DNA from: Liquidambar formosana
Taxonomy: Eukaryota; Streptophyta; Magnoliopsida; Saxifragales; Altingiaceae
Length of the DNA stretch: 64,000 bases
Assembly: GCA_039720395.1 (NCBI GenBank)
Contig: CM077834.1
Span: forward strand, 6,468,607-6,532,606
Direction: 5' to 3'
Positions within the stretch are counted from its first letter, which is position 1. Each line of letters begins with the position of its first letter. Below the pieces are notes generated by a model. It had not been told where the DNA came from. It saw nothing but the letters and a program-made list of their open reading frames with translations, and searched no databases. Below are positions 26,401-37,080 of the stretch, piece by piece. Both the position numbers and the translations under genes were made by a program.

Positions 26401-28423
26401 TTAATTGCAAACATTTGACTAGTAAAATTAAAGCAAAACAATTAAAAACTGTGGAAGCAATTCAAATATAAATATTACATATCATCCAAACAAAATGCAT
26501 GCAATTACAATAATGGATGATCATTTCCTTTATCTAACCAACATGGGAAATTGATTAGATATACCCATAAATAAGCTCGAAAACCTTATGAGTCTTATTA
26601 CGGCGAGAGCCCTAAGTGCATCATCATAAACTCCCCTTTGGGCAGAGAATACAACATGCTAAAAGGTGCTCTCCAAAAAACTTTATCATGAGACTGATCA
26701 ACAAGAACTGTACAGATTTTCGAGAAGCCCATCACCTTTAGGCAGAAGGTACCCTCTAGATCCATGCCTTCCTGTCAATCACCCCATGCCATTCTTGAAT
26801 CGTCACACACAATAACCCCCTTTGGGTAAGTAATTGTATGCTACAACCAAAAACGCAATCCTATCCCACAATACTTTGAATGAGAAATTTTGTCAACCTT
26901 TATGAATAGGCCACTTTGGCAGCTACCACCTACTTTGGCCAACTACATTCCCCAAACTAGGATAGCCTTTATGCCCATTCTAAAAATCTCAATCACAATT
27001 CTTTATTTGCATGCTAAAATTACTTTATATGTGATTGAGAATATATAATTCCAAAATTCATTTATTCATTTATTGATTAGTTAGTGCATGTATACATGAC
27101 CCAAAAATACTTCATGGTATAATAATAAATCCAAAAAGAGTACGCTATCACGTTACCAACGCATTGGCAAATTACATAATAAAATTTTTACCAAAAATTT
27201 TGCACGTTAAATATAGAGGAATCACAAAGTAGATCAACAACACAATTTGCCTTCTACACTAACCGTTAATTGTTCTACCTTGTAGTGTCTATGTGAATAC
27301 AAATGGATTGACCAAGTTCATTATCCATTACAAGTCTTAAAAAGTGTGATACATGAGCACTTGTATATATTTATACTTAAGGTTTGAGCAAGTTTGTGTA
27401 ATACATGCATGAAATATATATACGTGTACAAGCACTCCAAAACATTACACATGTACCTACGCAGTGTCGGGAATCGAGACCGTGACCTTTGTAAAACATC
27501 ACACCTTTATTGGGATAAGACATGCCATTAGGATCAAATAATAGTCATTATAATGTAACTAAGGAGAGTCACATACTTTTACAATCTTTTAGGACATTAG
27601 CACACATATTGTAAATTTATGACCAGAATTCTCATGCCAAAATTCAAATAAAATGCACCAACAATAAATGTAGTAGGTAAACTACTAGACTAAAATTTTA
27701 AAAAAAAAAAAAAAAATTTCAAAAATTACATAATGATCTACTCGAGGCTCCGTACACAAAAAGAGCGCGTAATATGATGCTCGTCTCACACGCACCAACA
27801 GTACGTGTAGGATTAATGTGTTAATAGTTTTGGTATCTTCCTTGGTCTTAACAATTTTGGTATCTTCTCCTACCACCAATTGGGTCATACACACATATAC
27901 GGGTCTATGATTTGGGTCTACATGCATTCTCATATGCATGGAATGATTTTGACAAAAAATTCCTTAGAAAAGATGAATTAAGGCCTCATAACAAATATGA
28001 CATATATCTTGGCATCAGATTGGACATATAATGGCCAAGAGATGCCCTGTCATGAGCCTTGGTTTTCAACCCAAAATCTTTGAAACAAAAAATCTAATAG
28101 ATGCTATGATGGCATGCATAGATAAAATCAATCAAATTTAACTCATATGATAGGTCATATATATATATATATACCAATAAAATCACACAAAAACCATAAG
28201 GCTACTATAATAATACCATGTACAAATTCCTTAGATGCGCAAGACCCATTGCAAAAATAATGCATCAAAATTCAAGAATATGGGCCACATCACACTTCAA
28301 ATACTGACTACCGCACATGGGCTTGCTCATGCAGCTCATCAAATATTTTGGGGTTATCCCCTTCCTCACCACGGGTCCAATTGTGGGGTTGCCGGGGCCT
28401 CAAATTGGTTCTTCATGAATCTC

Positions 28424-28460
28424 ATGTTTTTTTTTTTTTTTTGGGGGGGGGGGGGGGGGG
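28424..28460. repeat. Poly-T then poly-G homopolymer run
   Basis: About 16 T are followed directly by about 18 G inside the LTR element. Lengths in such runs are often unreliable in assemblies. Confidence 0.85.
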
Positions 28461-29104
28461 AGAAATTAATTTATGGGGAAAACTAATTCAGCATATCAAA
28501 ACGCATGTAATGATTGTCAAATATCTATTGGTCATATAGTGGCCAAACAATTCACTAACCCAAAATAAGGGTTTCAACAGAAGTTCCAAGAAACAAAAAA
28601 ATATACAATATACAATACACAATAGATGACTTATTCCACACAATCAAGGCAACTAAACATGAAAGTCATGATCTCAGGAATGTATGGTGTTCACATATAA
28701 TATTATAACCTTTATCTCAATGTGTTTCTTTATGGTGTTCACCAATTCAAAATCTCGTGGAATATGGGTGTGTATACCAATAGAACTACACATGAATACA
28801 TAAGGTTCTAGAATGATTACATTTTTCATATTTTATAATAATCACAAGAAAAAACGAAAACAAAAGCCCCTTCAAGGAAAACAAAAAACGATAGCGGCAA
28901 GGGTTATGGCGTATGTGTTCCATCCAAGAATATGTTTTTAAAAATAATAATAATATTACTAATAAAAATGGATTCCATAACAATAATTATCACCAGATAA
29001 GGATGAACAAAACCCCATAACATGGTTGGTCGGCAGGTGATCGACCGAGAAAATTACGCAGCAGCATATATGGTTTTGGACTTTCGGTCAAAACTTAAGC
29101 CCTC

Positions 29105-29141
<37 letters not shown>

Positions 29142-29259
29142 TGTTTGATTATTTAATGCATACAAGCCATACAAATTCATTCTAAAGAACGAAAGTCAAA
29201 CCAAAGTATCAATATTGTCATAAAGGTTCTAGCACTAGCATGGTGGCTCTGATACCACT

Positions 29260-29724
29260 TGTTAGAACAATAATATAGTCCATACTAAAAAGCTAAAACA
29301 CATGAAAATAATAATAACTAATAATATGCACGTACCGGAAACCATTGAATCCAATTAACAAACTTCTGCAAAAGAGACACACGATTAGGAGGCCAGTCTT
29401 CCTCTACTTGCTCCTCTTACTTTATGCAGCCACCAATGGGACAGGCTACTAGGGTTTTCAACTTATGGAGTGTAGAGGGGACCTGGCCTATTTATAAAAA
29501 AACTTTACGGAGTTTTTCCCATTATGGACTTCTTGACTTACAAGGAATATGCCCACACTTTATAATCCCTCATCACGGACCAAGGTGCACTGGAGCCCAA
29601 ATACTTAATTGATCACACACTATAATGGGCTATACCATATATCATTGCAGGCTAGACATTCAACCCGTTTTTCGCAATCCAGAAAACCAATCAATGTAAA
29701 GCCCACATTTTTGAAATTCTAACA
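29260..29724 (-). repeat. LTR of the LARD-like element (right; element 5' LTR)
   Basis: Same ends as the left LTR. It lies next to the tRNA-Met primer-binding site complement at 29244-29257. Confidence 0.92.
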
Positions 29725-30178
29725 ATAATATGTCAAGTACACAAATAATGATGTAGAATAGAGGAATAGAGGAATAGTGACTAATAAAACACATGTAACA
29801 GAATATACAAAAAATAGTAAGCTTACAAAAAATAGATTATGCAAAAGTGAATAGAAATAGAGCAAAATACATTTATGCCAAGAGTATGGTGCGTACGCAC
29901 CATAGGGATTTCTGCAACAATTGAAACAAATGAACAAAACAAAACAAAACAAATTAACTTTCCACTGGGGTGTGGGATGCGTACGGACCATGGATAGCAA
30001 CATGGCTAATATCTGAAAGTCAAAGTTAATCAATCTATGGTCAAAATGGTCAACCAAGAGTCTCACATGGTAGGTCTCATCAAGACGAATCTACTCATCA
30101 AATTTGGAATCAATCGGGTCAACCTACGGTCTTCAAATGCTAGGGAACACGGTATGTGTGGGTGAGTGCACCTACACT
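29725..30178. repeat. Repeat segment with TGCGTACGCA palindromes (block A)
   Basis: This continues the block B sequence at 54700-55160 after the LTR insertion. It contains GTGCGTACGCACC near 29889 and a decayed copy near 29975, the same palindrome that is clustered at 21719-21810. It is probably part of a retroelement. It abuts the truncated LRR of the next NLR. Confidence 0.5.
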
Positions 30179-32111
30179 GGATCACAATCCACTTCACCTC
30201 CAATTTCCTTAAATTTCTCAATTCTTCCATCCCTTTTGGCAATTCTTTGATTTTAGTGCCACCTAAATTAAGCACTCGGAGATTTCTAAGCCCTCCCAGT
30301 GGGGGTAATTATTTAATCCAATGGCAAGACTGTAAAACTAGAGCATGAAGCTCACCCAAATTGTTTAGGGAGAGAGGCAATGACTTGATGTTAGTTCCAC
30401 TCATATTCAAGACCCTGAGTGCTTGAAATCCTGAGAGGAATCTCTCAGGAACTTTCTTAAGGAGGCAATTACCTTGTAGAAGTAAAGTTGATGCGTTTGA
30501 ACATTGTACCACACAATCAGGTAGAGATGTTATCGTGTTCTCCATGAAGGAAATTCTCTTGCAGGACTTCAACAATTCAACATCTGAAATCTTACTCAAA
30601 TCGATTCCTGATTGAACATGAGATTTACATCCATCCTCCTCCAAGGCTACAATCCATATAGCAACGTCGCGAACTACATCATTCATTTTTACAGTGCCCT
30701 CTTGGATACCAGGTTTCCAACAAACATAAGTCCTTTAGGTTTTCGACTATAGAGATTCCCCTATTAGGAGAATCCTCGTAGTTTAATTATTCATCTATCA
30801 AACCTTTCGCCAGCCAACATTGTGCAAGTAGACTTACTTCAATTGAGAAGTCCTCAAGAAACAGAAAGCAATAAAGAAACAAGATTTGATATTCATACCT
30901 TACAAGGAGTCGTAACTCCACTTTAAGGGTTTATAAACCTCATCCTTAATCCCCTTAATTGATACATGGCACTGATTGTTGCAACCCTTTCAGGGCATCC
31001 TTCCACAGCTCAATCATTTCCTTTCCCCTCATAGCTGCTCCCATAATGTTGATTGCCAAAGGCAATCCGTTACATTCTCTAGCAACATCCTCTGCCTTTT
31101 GTCTGATATGTCCCAAGCCCTTTCCCGCATTTTTAGTAAACAATTCCCAAGCTTCATCATCGTTTAGAACACTCACTTTAACAATCCTCATCTGTCTTCA
31201 TCGCTCTACAAACTTCTAAAGATCGAGAAGTCAATATGATGTTTGAACCCATATGAATTTCAGGCCATGGGACACCTAAAGAATCCAAATTTTTCTTTCC
31301 TTCTCAAGTCTTTGATGCAATTGAATAGCCATTCTCTGTGTGCTTTCTTCCAATTGCAGATGCTGTCTCCCAGTTATTTCTGCCTGGAGCTTTTTCAAGT
31401 CAAACTCCTTGGACACCGTAGCCCAGATAACAATGCTAAATGGTTGTTTCAAAGAACCGCTCTTGAGCTTATTGCTCAAGTTCGTCACTAGGGTGGTCTT
31501 GCCCACCCCTCCCATACCCTAGACACCAATGCTTCTAACTTCATCATTGTTCAATAGACCCTCAACTTGGGTTAAATTTTTAGTTGCTGTTGTTTGATTT
31601 TCAATTGAAGGCCTAGGGATATGTTCAACTATTTTTACTTGATTATCTACAGCCACCATACCAGCAGAGAAAGCGCAAACTTTCGTAAGCTGCTCTACTT
31701 CCTTCCGCTTTTCTTCCACCTTTTGGCCTAGTTTATAATGCATAGAGCAATTTAAACAGCACCCACAAAAATGACCACCGTTGCTTGTTGTTCCTGATTG
31801 CATCGCTTTTACTTCAAGGTTGATCGCTTCCACTTCAAGCTTGATCGCTTCGACCTCTCCAAGCCACTTTTTGACTTCAGGAGTGGGTAATTTTCCCTCA
31901 TTGTCAGCCTTTTCGAGTTCTTCATTTATGTAGTTCCTCCGGTCAATCAGAATTCTCAATTCTTGGTCCAAAGCATTGAGGTTGGATTGGTATTTGAAGG
32001 TATTCCCGATTTTAGAATAGATGGAGCCACTGAGAGAAAAGATGGAGCCCCAGAGACGTCGAGCAGGTTCTGCCAATAATGAACCCACGAGTGTAGCCGT
32101 CGGGTCCATGG
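30179..32111 (-). pseudogene. CC-NBS-LRR pseudogene 3, truncated in the LRR
   Basis: Starts at ATG 32107-32109 (MDPTATLVGSLLAEPARR). The coiled coil has KKWLGEVEAI and CGCCLNC. The Trp before the P-loop (IGVWGMGGVGKTT) is TAG at 31519-31521. About 40 bases holding kinase-2 LLILDDVW are deleted near 31290. Frameshifts lie near 31187, 30960 and 30720. CNGLPLAINIM and a decayed MHD region (MNDVVRDVAIW) remain. Only the first few LRRs survive, to ELRNLRKLEVKW, after which the sequence joins a retroelement-type repeat. Block B has the same truncation, so this break predates the duplication. Confidence 0.9.
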
Positions 32112-32656
32112 CAGAAGATTGGTAAAACAGAAGGTTTGAAGCTTGAGAAGATTTGAAGGCAAAGATTTATGAGAAGAGAAGTGAGCACTAGGAGAACTAT
32201 ATGTGATTCTTTGAAAACAGAGAAGAAAATAAAAGCTACAAGAATTTAGATGGGAATAAAAAATATTGGTCATTGACTTTCAAGAATTGAGAAGCAATGA
32301 ATAACAGAAGCAATACTTATCCAAAAAAGAGGGGGAAAAGGCACAGAAGCAATGCTGAGATGATTGTAAGCAGAAGAACCAATGAAGCAGAGATATGCCC
32401 GATAAAGAACTCAGCGCCCAATCCTTTCTCTTTACCTTAATCTTAAGAAAGTATCAATTGAGTCAGGCATCAAAATCCCCATCCACTGGCTTGGATGAAA
32501 CCCAGCACGATGCTGAGTGTCACCCGACCCTAAAACAAAGGTGAAGGAGAGTCACATCATGAGGTCATATGTGATGCGGTCAAATTAGGCGGTCGATGCA
32601 TTGACTCACTGTGCTCTGGGAACACACCTTGCCGTCTTAGGAGTGAGTCTTTTATG
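32112..32656 (-). promoter_or_regulatory. 5' flank of NLR pseudogene 3
   Basis: Collinear with 57118-57645. It includes a W-box core TTGACT at 32601-32606 on the + strand and GTCATTGACTTTC near 32271. This is probably the leader and promoter region of the type shared with NLR pseudogenes 1 and 6. No gene is seen. Confidence 0.4.
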
Positions 32657-32793
32657 TAACTGTGACACGACCATATGGTGTTATGGATTAATAGGAACTA
32701 AGAAAAGTGGGATTGTGGGGCCGAATAGTATACTAACAATCCCACTTTACTTAATTCGTATTAGTTTGTGACACCATGTGACTGTTATAGTTA
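32657..32793. mobile_element. Hairpin MITE with about 60-base arms (block A)
   Basis: The left arm TAACTGTGACACGACCATAT and the right arm ATGTGACTGTTATAGTTA are inverted and diverged. The inner parts AAAAGTGGGATTGT and ACAATCCCACTTT match well across a 20-base loop. Non-coding; the block B copy is at 57646-57782. Confidence 0.8.
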
Positions 32794-32950
32794 CATGGAA
32801 GTTTTTCTCCTATCTTAGGGCCCACTTTCCATGGAGGTGCGAGGAAAGGACATTGGGGAGAGAAAATAAGAAAAAACAAACAAAAAGCAGCTCAGGCAAA
32901 AATATAGGAAGTCATACAGTAAAAAGTTCCGAGTGTAATGCCAAGGTATA

Positions 32951-33030
32951 TCCCACATGGAGCAGGATCCTCTGCCATGCTATGGCAGAGGATGATCTTG
33001 CCATACTATGAATAGAAGAAAGACACGTGA
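32951..33030. repeat. Left terminus of foldback element (right end lost)
   Basis: It carries a short self-complementary hairpin, ATCCTCTGCCAT and ATGGCAGAGGAT. In block B the same terminus at 57940 faces an inverted partner at about 58990. Block A lacks that partner. Confidence 0.65.
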
Positions 33031-33240
33031 CGAAATAGGTGATCTTACAGCTGAGATTTTTTTTTAATTTTTAATTATGCATTTTAGCCTTAGAACGAGG
33101 TCGTTTTGAGGGTCTTTCCCTCTCCTTCCTCATCTCCTTCCGTCTCCATTTCTGCAACTCCACGACCATGTCCTTTGGCCGGAAAAAATTAAGATTGTGA
33201 AGTCTCTTCATAAAACTTCAAAACCCAAACCCACAAATTC

Positions 33241-33268
33241 ACACACACACACACACACATATATATAG
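33241..33268. repeat. (CA)n(TA)n microsatellite
   Basis: About ten CA units followed by TA units. The block B equivalent near 58230 is longer, so the locus is length-variable. Confidence 0.85.
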
Positions 33269-33610
33269 ACACATTCGCTTCACAGTCCCCATAGCAGATC
33301 TGGAACAATATGTCGATCTGTACACCTACCACAGTCCCCATAGCAGATCTCATCCACCATCGCCTAGGCTTCGCCACCATTGCCCCACAAAGAATACGAT
33401 TGTGGGTTTGGTGAATTTAGTGCCAAGAAGAATAATAAAAAAAAAAAGTTGAATATTCTAGATCATGAGATGCAAATATAATCCCATCTACTGAGGAGAG
33501 GAATTGGCAATCCCCTTAACCTACATACTCTCAAACCCACGTCCATCCCCAACCTTCACCCGTATGTAGACAAATAAAGAATTGGTCTCAAACACTAAAG
33601 CATCCCTTTA

Positions 33611-33787
33611 ATGGCGTCTTCAACCTCTACTTTCATGGCCATGTCCTTTCTCAAGCTACCCAATCCAACATTTTCCACCATGTCTCCAGATCAAACTCTG
33701 TTTGATGGAGGTGCACAATTGATGAGAATTAGAGGAGTTTCTGCCGTAAATGCTCAGACTAAGACTTTACTTGTTGATTTTGTCTAA
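33611..33787 (+). CDS. Short ORF, possible captured exon, unrecognised
   Basis: A 58-codon frame begins MASSTSTFMAMSFLKLPNP and ends KTLLVDFV. The Ser/Thr/Met-rich start resembles a plastid transit peptide, but I recognise no family. The reading frame after TLIDGGAQLMR-like sequence continues only because block A lacks about 530 bases present in block B. In block B the start codon is altered and the frame ends after LMRRFMTTR. It may be a gene fragment carried inside the foldback element. Coding status is doubtful. Confidence 0.25.
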   Translation: MASSTSTFMAMSFLKLPNPTFSTMSPDQTLFDGGAQLMRIRGVSAVNAQTKTLLVDFV

Positions 33788-33840
33788 TTCCTCGATGAAA
33801 ACAACTTCATATATACCGTCTGGCTCAATTATTGCTTAGT

Positions 33841-35540
33841 GGAAGGGAGAGCTAAGCAGCAAGAGACAATTCTTCAGGAGAAACCCCATACATGTGGTTA
33901 GAACCGACTCTCTCCTAGATCCTTTTCTTTTCAATTGTGGTGGGAGACTTGGAATTGACTTCACTCTATTTTATCGGCCATCGGATTCAGTGTTGAGCTT
34001 AAAAAGCTTAGCATGGTGTCGAGGTGATCTCAACTACCCATCTCGGTTTTAGACGATTGAAATTGAAAAATGAAAAAGTTACCCAGCATTTTTGATAACT
34101 TTTTCACACTATTTATTACAGTGTATCCTTGAAACATTCAAGATGTTTTCACACTATCTATTTATTACGGCGTATCCTTGAACATTCAAAGTAGTCAAGT
34201 TCATATGTTTTTTCCAATAGTTAGCTGCAATTCAACGGTTAACTTTTCTTCAGACCAAAAGAAAAATAAAAAATAAAAAAATTCAACAGTTGGCAAACCA
34301 GCACTCTTGAATAAACTCTCATTGACTAGAGGTAAACAAGATCTCATTTGTTAAATATATTGCTAGATCAAACAAGAACTACATTTTTTCCATTTTTTTT
34401 TTTTTTGGGAGATCTAATAGGCAATACAACGTCATTTAAATTAATTACGATAATAAAATTTTTTTCTAGACAAATGAATCATTGACTCAATTGCCACTAA
34501 TCAAACTAACGCCCTTTTGGTTTAAGATACTGGATTGAAAAATAATAGAACCGTGGCACCCAGCTGTAACAAATCAGCAGAAGACTTGTTTATAGACGAT
34601 GGTACTAAATGACAAAAATTAGATAACAAGTTGTTTTCAGACTTTTAATTTATTACCCTTGAACATTCAAATTCGTGGATTGCTCATCATGCACATGCCT
34701 TGAACGCGCGCCGGCTGTGTGTGGTGGTCCATTCAGTAACCCTTTATTGTTTTGTTGCTGTTGTTAGGACGATTCCAAGCTACAATGGTTCATTCGAATA
34801 AAATTCATGTTAGTCTCCACACTCAAATTACCATATTTTTTCCTCAAACGAAAAAAAAGGGTAGGAGGGGGTGACTAAAGTGTTGGGTCCTGGACGGGAT
34901 GTGAAGTTGGGGATTGCAGGTGTTCCCTCAAACGGGCTGATCTATAGCCTGATCTAATCTCATGTAAGGCACTAGTGAACACCTAACTAGAGGTGTAGCA
35001 ATAATCCCAAGAACTACCCATTGGGGGTTTCGACTTCATGACTTACCACTCACCAAACCACTTAGAAAGAAGCCGAGTGCCGCCACTGGACCACTCACAT
35101 CGGTGTTACTCAATTACCTATCTACAGGCAAGAGATATCTAAGAGAGCCTTGGGCTGGCTTATGAGTTATATCCTTAGGGATACCACTCCAGTGATTTCT
35201 AGCCAGCGCGTGAAATTTTTATATCTCTTTTTTTTTTTTTTTTCAATAGGGGAAAGTAGATTGGAAGGTCCTGCCCACAACCAGAAGAAGTATGATATGT
35301 AGTTTTGTACTTGGCCAAATCCTTCAAAGTTGACCCTCTCATTATTGAGCATGGATTTGGTTACAACTTAGCACTGTGTTCTTGAGGTGATTGGGGCCGT
35401 TGGATGGGTTTTTAGATGGTCAAGATTGAAAGATCAAAAAATTACTATTGAAATAACCAAAATGACCTCAATGGCAACACGCAAAGAAATAGTGTTAGAA
35501 CAAGACTGATTGATGTGCGAAAATTTTTATGATCGATCTG
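33841..35540. other. Intergenic, no gene seen
   Basis: AT-rich sequence with poly-T runs near 34390 and 35230. A stretch at 33815-33900 resembles 63080-63290, which suggests that the sequence beyond block B resumes after the C copy. No ORF with a recognisable product. Confidence 0.5.
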
Positions 35541-35548
35541 GAACAAAA

Positions 35549-35770
35549 CTGCATGTGACTTAAGCAAAATGACGTTAATTTATTATGTTTCGACAATTGT
35601 AAGTAGATTTTGAATTCTACTTCAAAGCATCTGGAACCTCCTTATATAAAGCAAAAAAGAAAAAAAGAAAGAGCATGAATTGTAGTTGAGCATTGGTCAC
35701 TATTCGATTTCTTATGTTTCGACAATTGTAAGTAGATTTTAGCATATGACTTAAGCAAAATAACCTGTGT
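35549..35770. repeat. Local tandem duplication
   Basis: TATGTTTCGACAATTGTAAG occurs at about 35586 and 35713, and GACTTAAGCAAAAT occurs at about 35556 and 35748. This suggests an imperfect local duplication of about 130-190 bases. Confidence 0.6.
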
Positions 35771-35837
35771 CCTTTTTTTTTTTTTTTTTTTGCCCTTTTG
35801 CTGGGTGTGTCCTGTTATCGAGTGCGTGTTATCCTCA

Positions 35838-36790
35838 TAATATATTTCCCAATAATCAGTCGTAATATGTAATGTAAATAATAAAGCATCACTTTATAGC
35901 TGTTTGTTGCTTTGTCTTATTCTATTAATTTGAATTCTACTTCCTACAACCTTAATTTGTGCATTTATGTTTTGATTATCGGAGTCCCAGTATAGTTTAA
36001 TAGGGACAAGTTGCAATGGAGTAGCTTCTGTTAGATATAATTTAAAATTAGATCATCATTTCCCACCATTACAAGTTTTGATTATTTTAATGATTTGATT
36101 ATTTTAATTGAATAATCATAACTCATCCCAAGAGCAGCTCTTGCGACGGTTTGCAAGTAGAATGTAAGATATGTTTTAAAATTGTATGTATCAGTACAAA
36201 GGAGCACATGCTGTTTTTGTGAAAGTTAGGCTGTCCGGTCGGTATTGGATATAGTTTAATATTTAATCCATCATTACACAAAAGCATAGGCTGCTATTTT
36301 GAGCTTCTATATTTTTCATTGAGAAATATATTTTTATGAGTATTGGGCGATTTAAGGTTATCCAGAGGATCATTGAATCTTGGAAGAGAAACGTCAACCA
36401 AATCCAGTGCAGACGGAGACGTATTTTCTCTAAGAAAAGCGCATCCCACGTGCCTTGATCCCCAGGCTATTTCTAATCTTTTTATGATAACATAAATATT
36501 CTGGATTATTGCTATTGCAGATTATTTGTTATCACTAAAGTTTATAGAATTCCTCACCCCTGTTAGAATTTATTCCAACAGCCTCACATTATGGTGCATA
36601 CTTTGTCGTCAAAGCTGCCTTGAGGGGTAATCCATAGTTTTAATTGTCACCTTCTTGGCTCTAATTTATTTGTATATTTCTCCCTTTGAGTGGAATTTTC
36701 CATGACCTATAATCAAACACACTCTTTTGTTTTTTTTCATACGAGTAGTTTGATCATATTGTATTAGATTATGAAACAGTGACATTTCAT
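35838..36790 (+). repeat. Second copy of the ATG18 3' flank
   Basis: The segments 35838-36028 and 36586-36690 match 5668-5860 and 5862-6090 in order and orientation. Shared pieces include ATATATTTCCCAATAATC, GTAATATGTAATGTAAATAA and GGTGCATACTTTGTCGTCAA. The two halves are split by the solo LTR at 36029-36580. The ATG18 coding exons are not present in this copy. Confidence 0.8.
36029..36580. mobile_element. Probable solo LTR
   Basis: It begins TGTTAGATATAATTT and ends AATTTATTCCAACA (TG...CA), with inexact inverted ends. The flanks GCTTC (36024-36028) and GCCTC (36581-36585) look like a 5-base target duplication with one change. The uninterrupted sequence is seen at about 5860. No coding content. 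Confidence 0.75.
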
Positions 36791-37080
36791 ATATGAATTC
36801 CTATAATTTAATTATATCTTATCAATTATGGTGGGCTAGTGGCAGGAATACAAAAGAGGCCCTTTCTGAGCTTCTTCTCCAGCTACAAACACTCACTTTT
36901 CACAGGCCATTCCTAAATCTTTACATGAGTTGCACACCACTCACTCTCTGTCTCACACTACACATTGATACTGGCTAAACATACACACAAGAACTAAAAT
37001 TTCACTGCACTATAGACACTACAGGCTTACACTCTCACATTGGATTCATCTTTGTCTAACTCTCTATGGTTTTGAAAAAA
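36791..37080. other. 3' flank of NLR pseudogene 4
   Basis: This shows the same type of CACTCAC- and ACACA-rich sequence found 3' of the other NLRs. Probably untranslated flank. Confidence 0.45.

Larger units (their letters stand above)
23028..29724 (-). mobile_element. 6.7 kb LTR element without coding capacity (LARD-like)
   Basis: Two LTRs of about 466 bases frame a 5.8 kb interior. A 5-base target duplication ATAAT flanks the element (23023-23027 and 29725-29729), and block B shows the empty site at about 54700. A primer-binding site complementary to initiator Met tRNA (TGGTATCAGAGCCA on the - strand, 29244-29257) lies 2 bases from the right LTR, so the element runs right to left. A purine-rich tract on the - strand (CCCAAGTAGGAGAA) abuts the left LTR. 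The interior is very AT-rich, and none of its short ORFs resembles gag or pol. It would depend on another element's proteins. Confidence 0.92.
13726..33840. repeat. Segmental duplication block A
   Basis: This block is collinear with block B (45862-59356), starting at the shared CGGTCGAGGAGCACACTACC and ending near GTCTGGCTCAATTATT. The order is the same throughout: NLR, 5' modules, Harbinger-like MITE, gene fragment, Ty3-type remnant, truncated NLR, hairpin MITE, foldback terminus. Block A has the 6.7 kb LTR element that B lacks. B has about 530 bases near 58.7-59.25 kb that A lacks. Without the LTR element, A is about 13.4 kb. Confidence 0.93.

Noticed and set aside
23495..29259. Search for gag, protease, integrase or reverse transcriptase in the LTR element interior
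   Set aside because: Only short AT-rich ORFs on both strands. None shows retroelement motifs.
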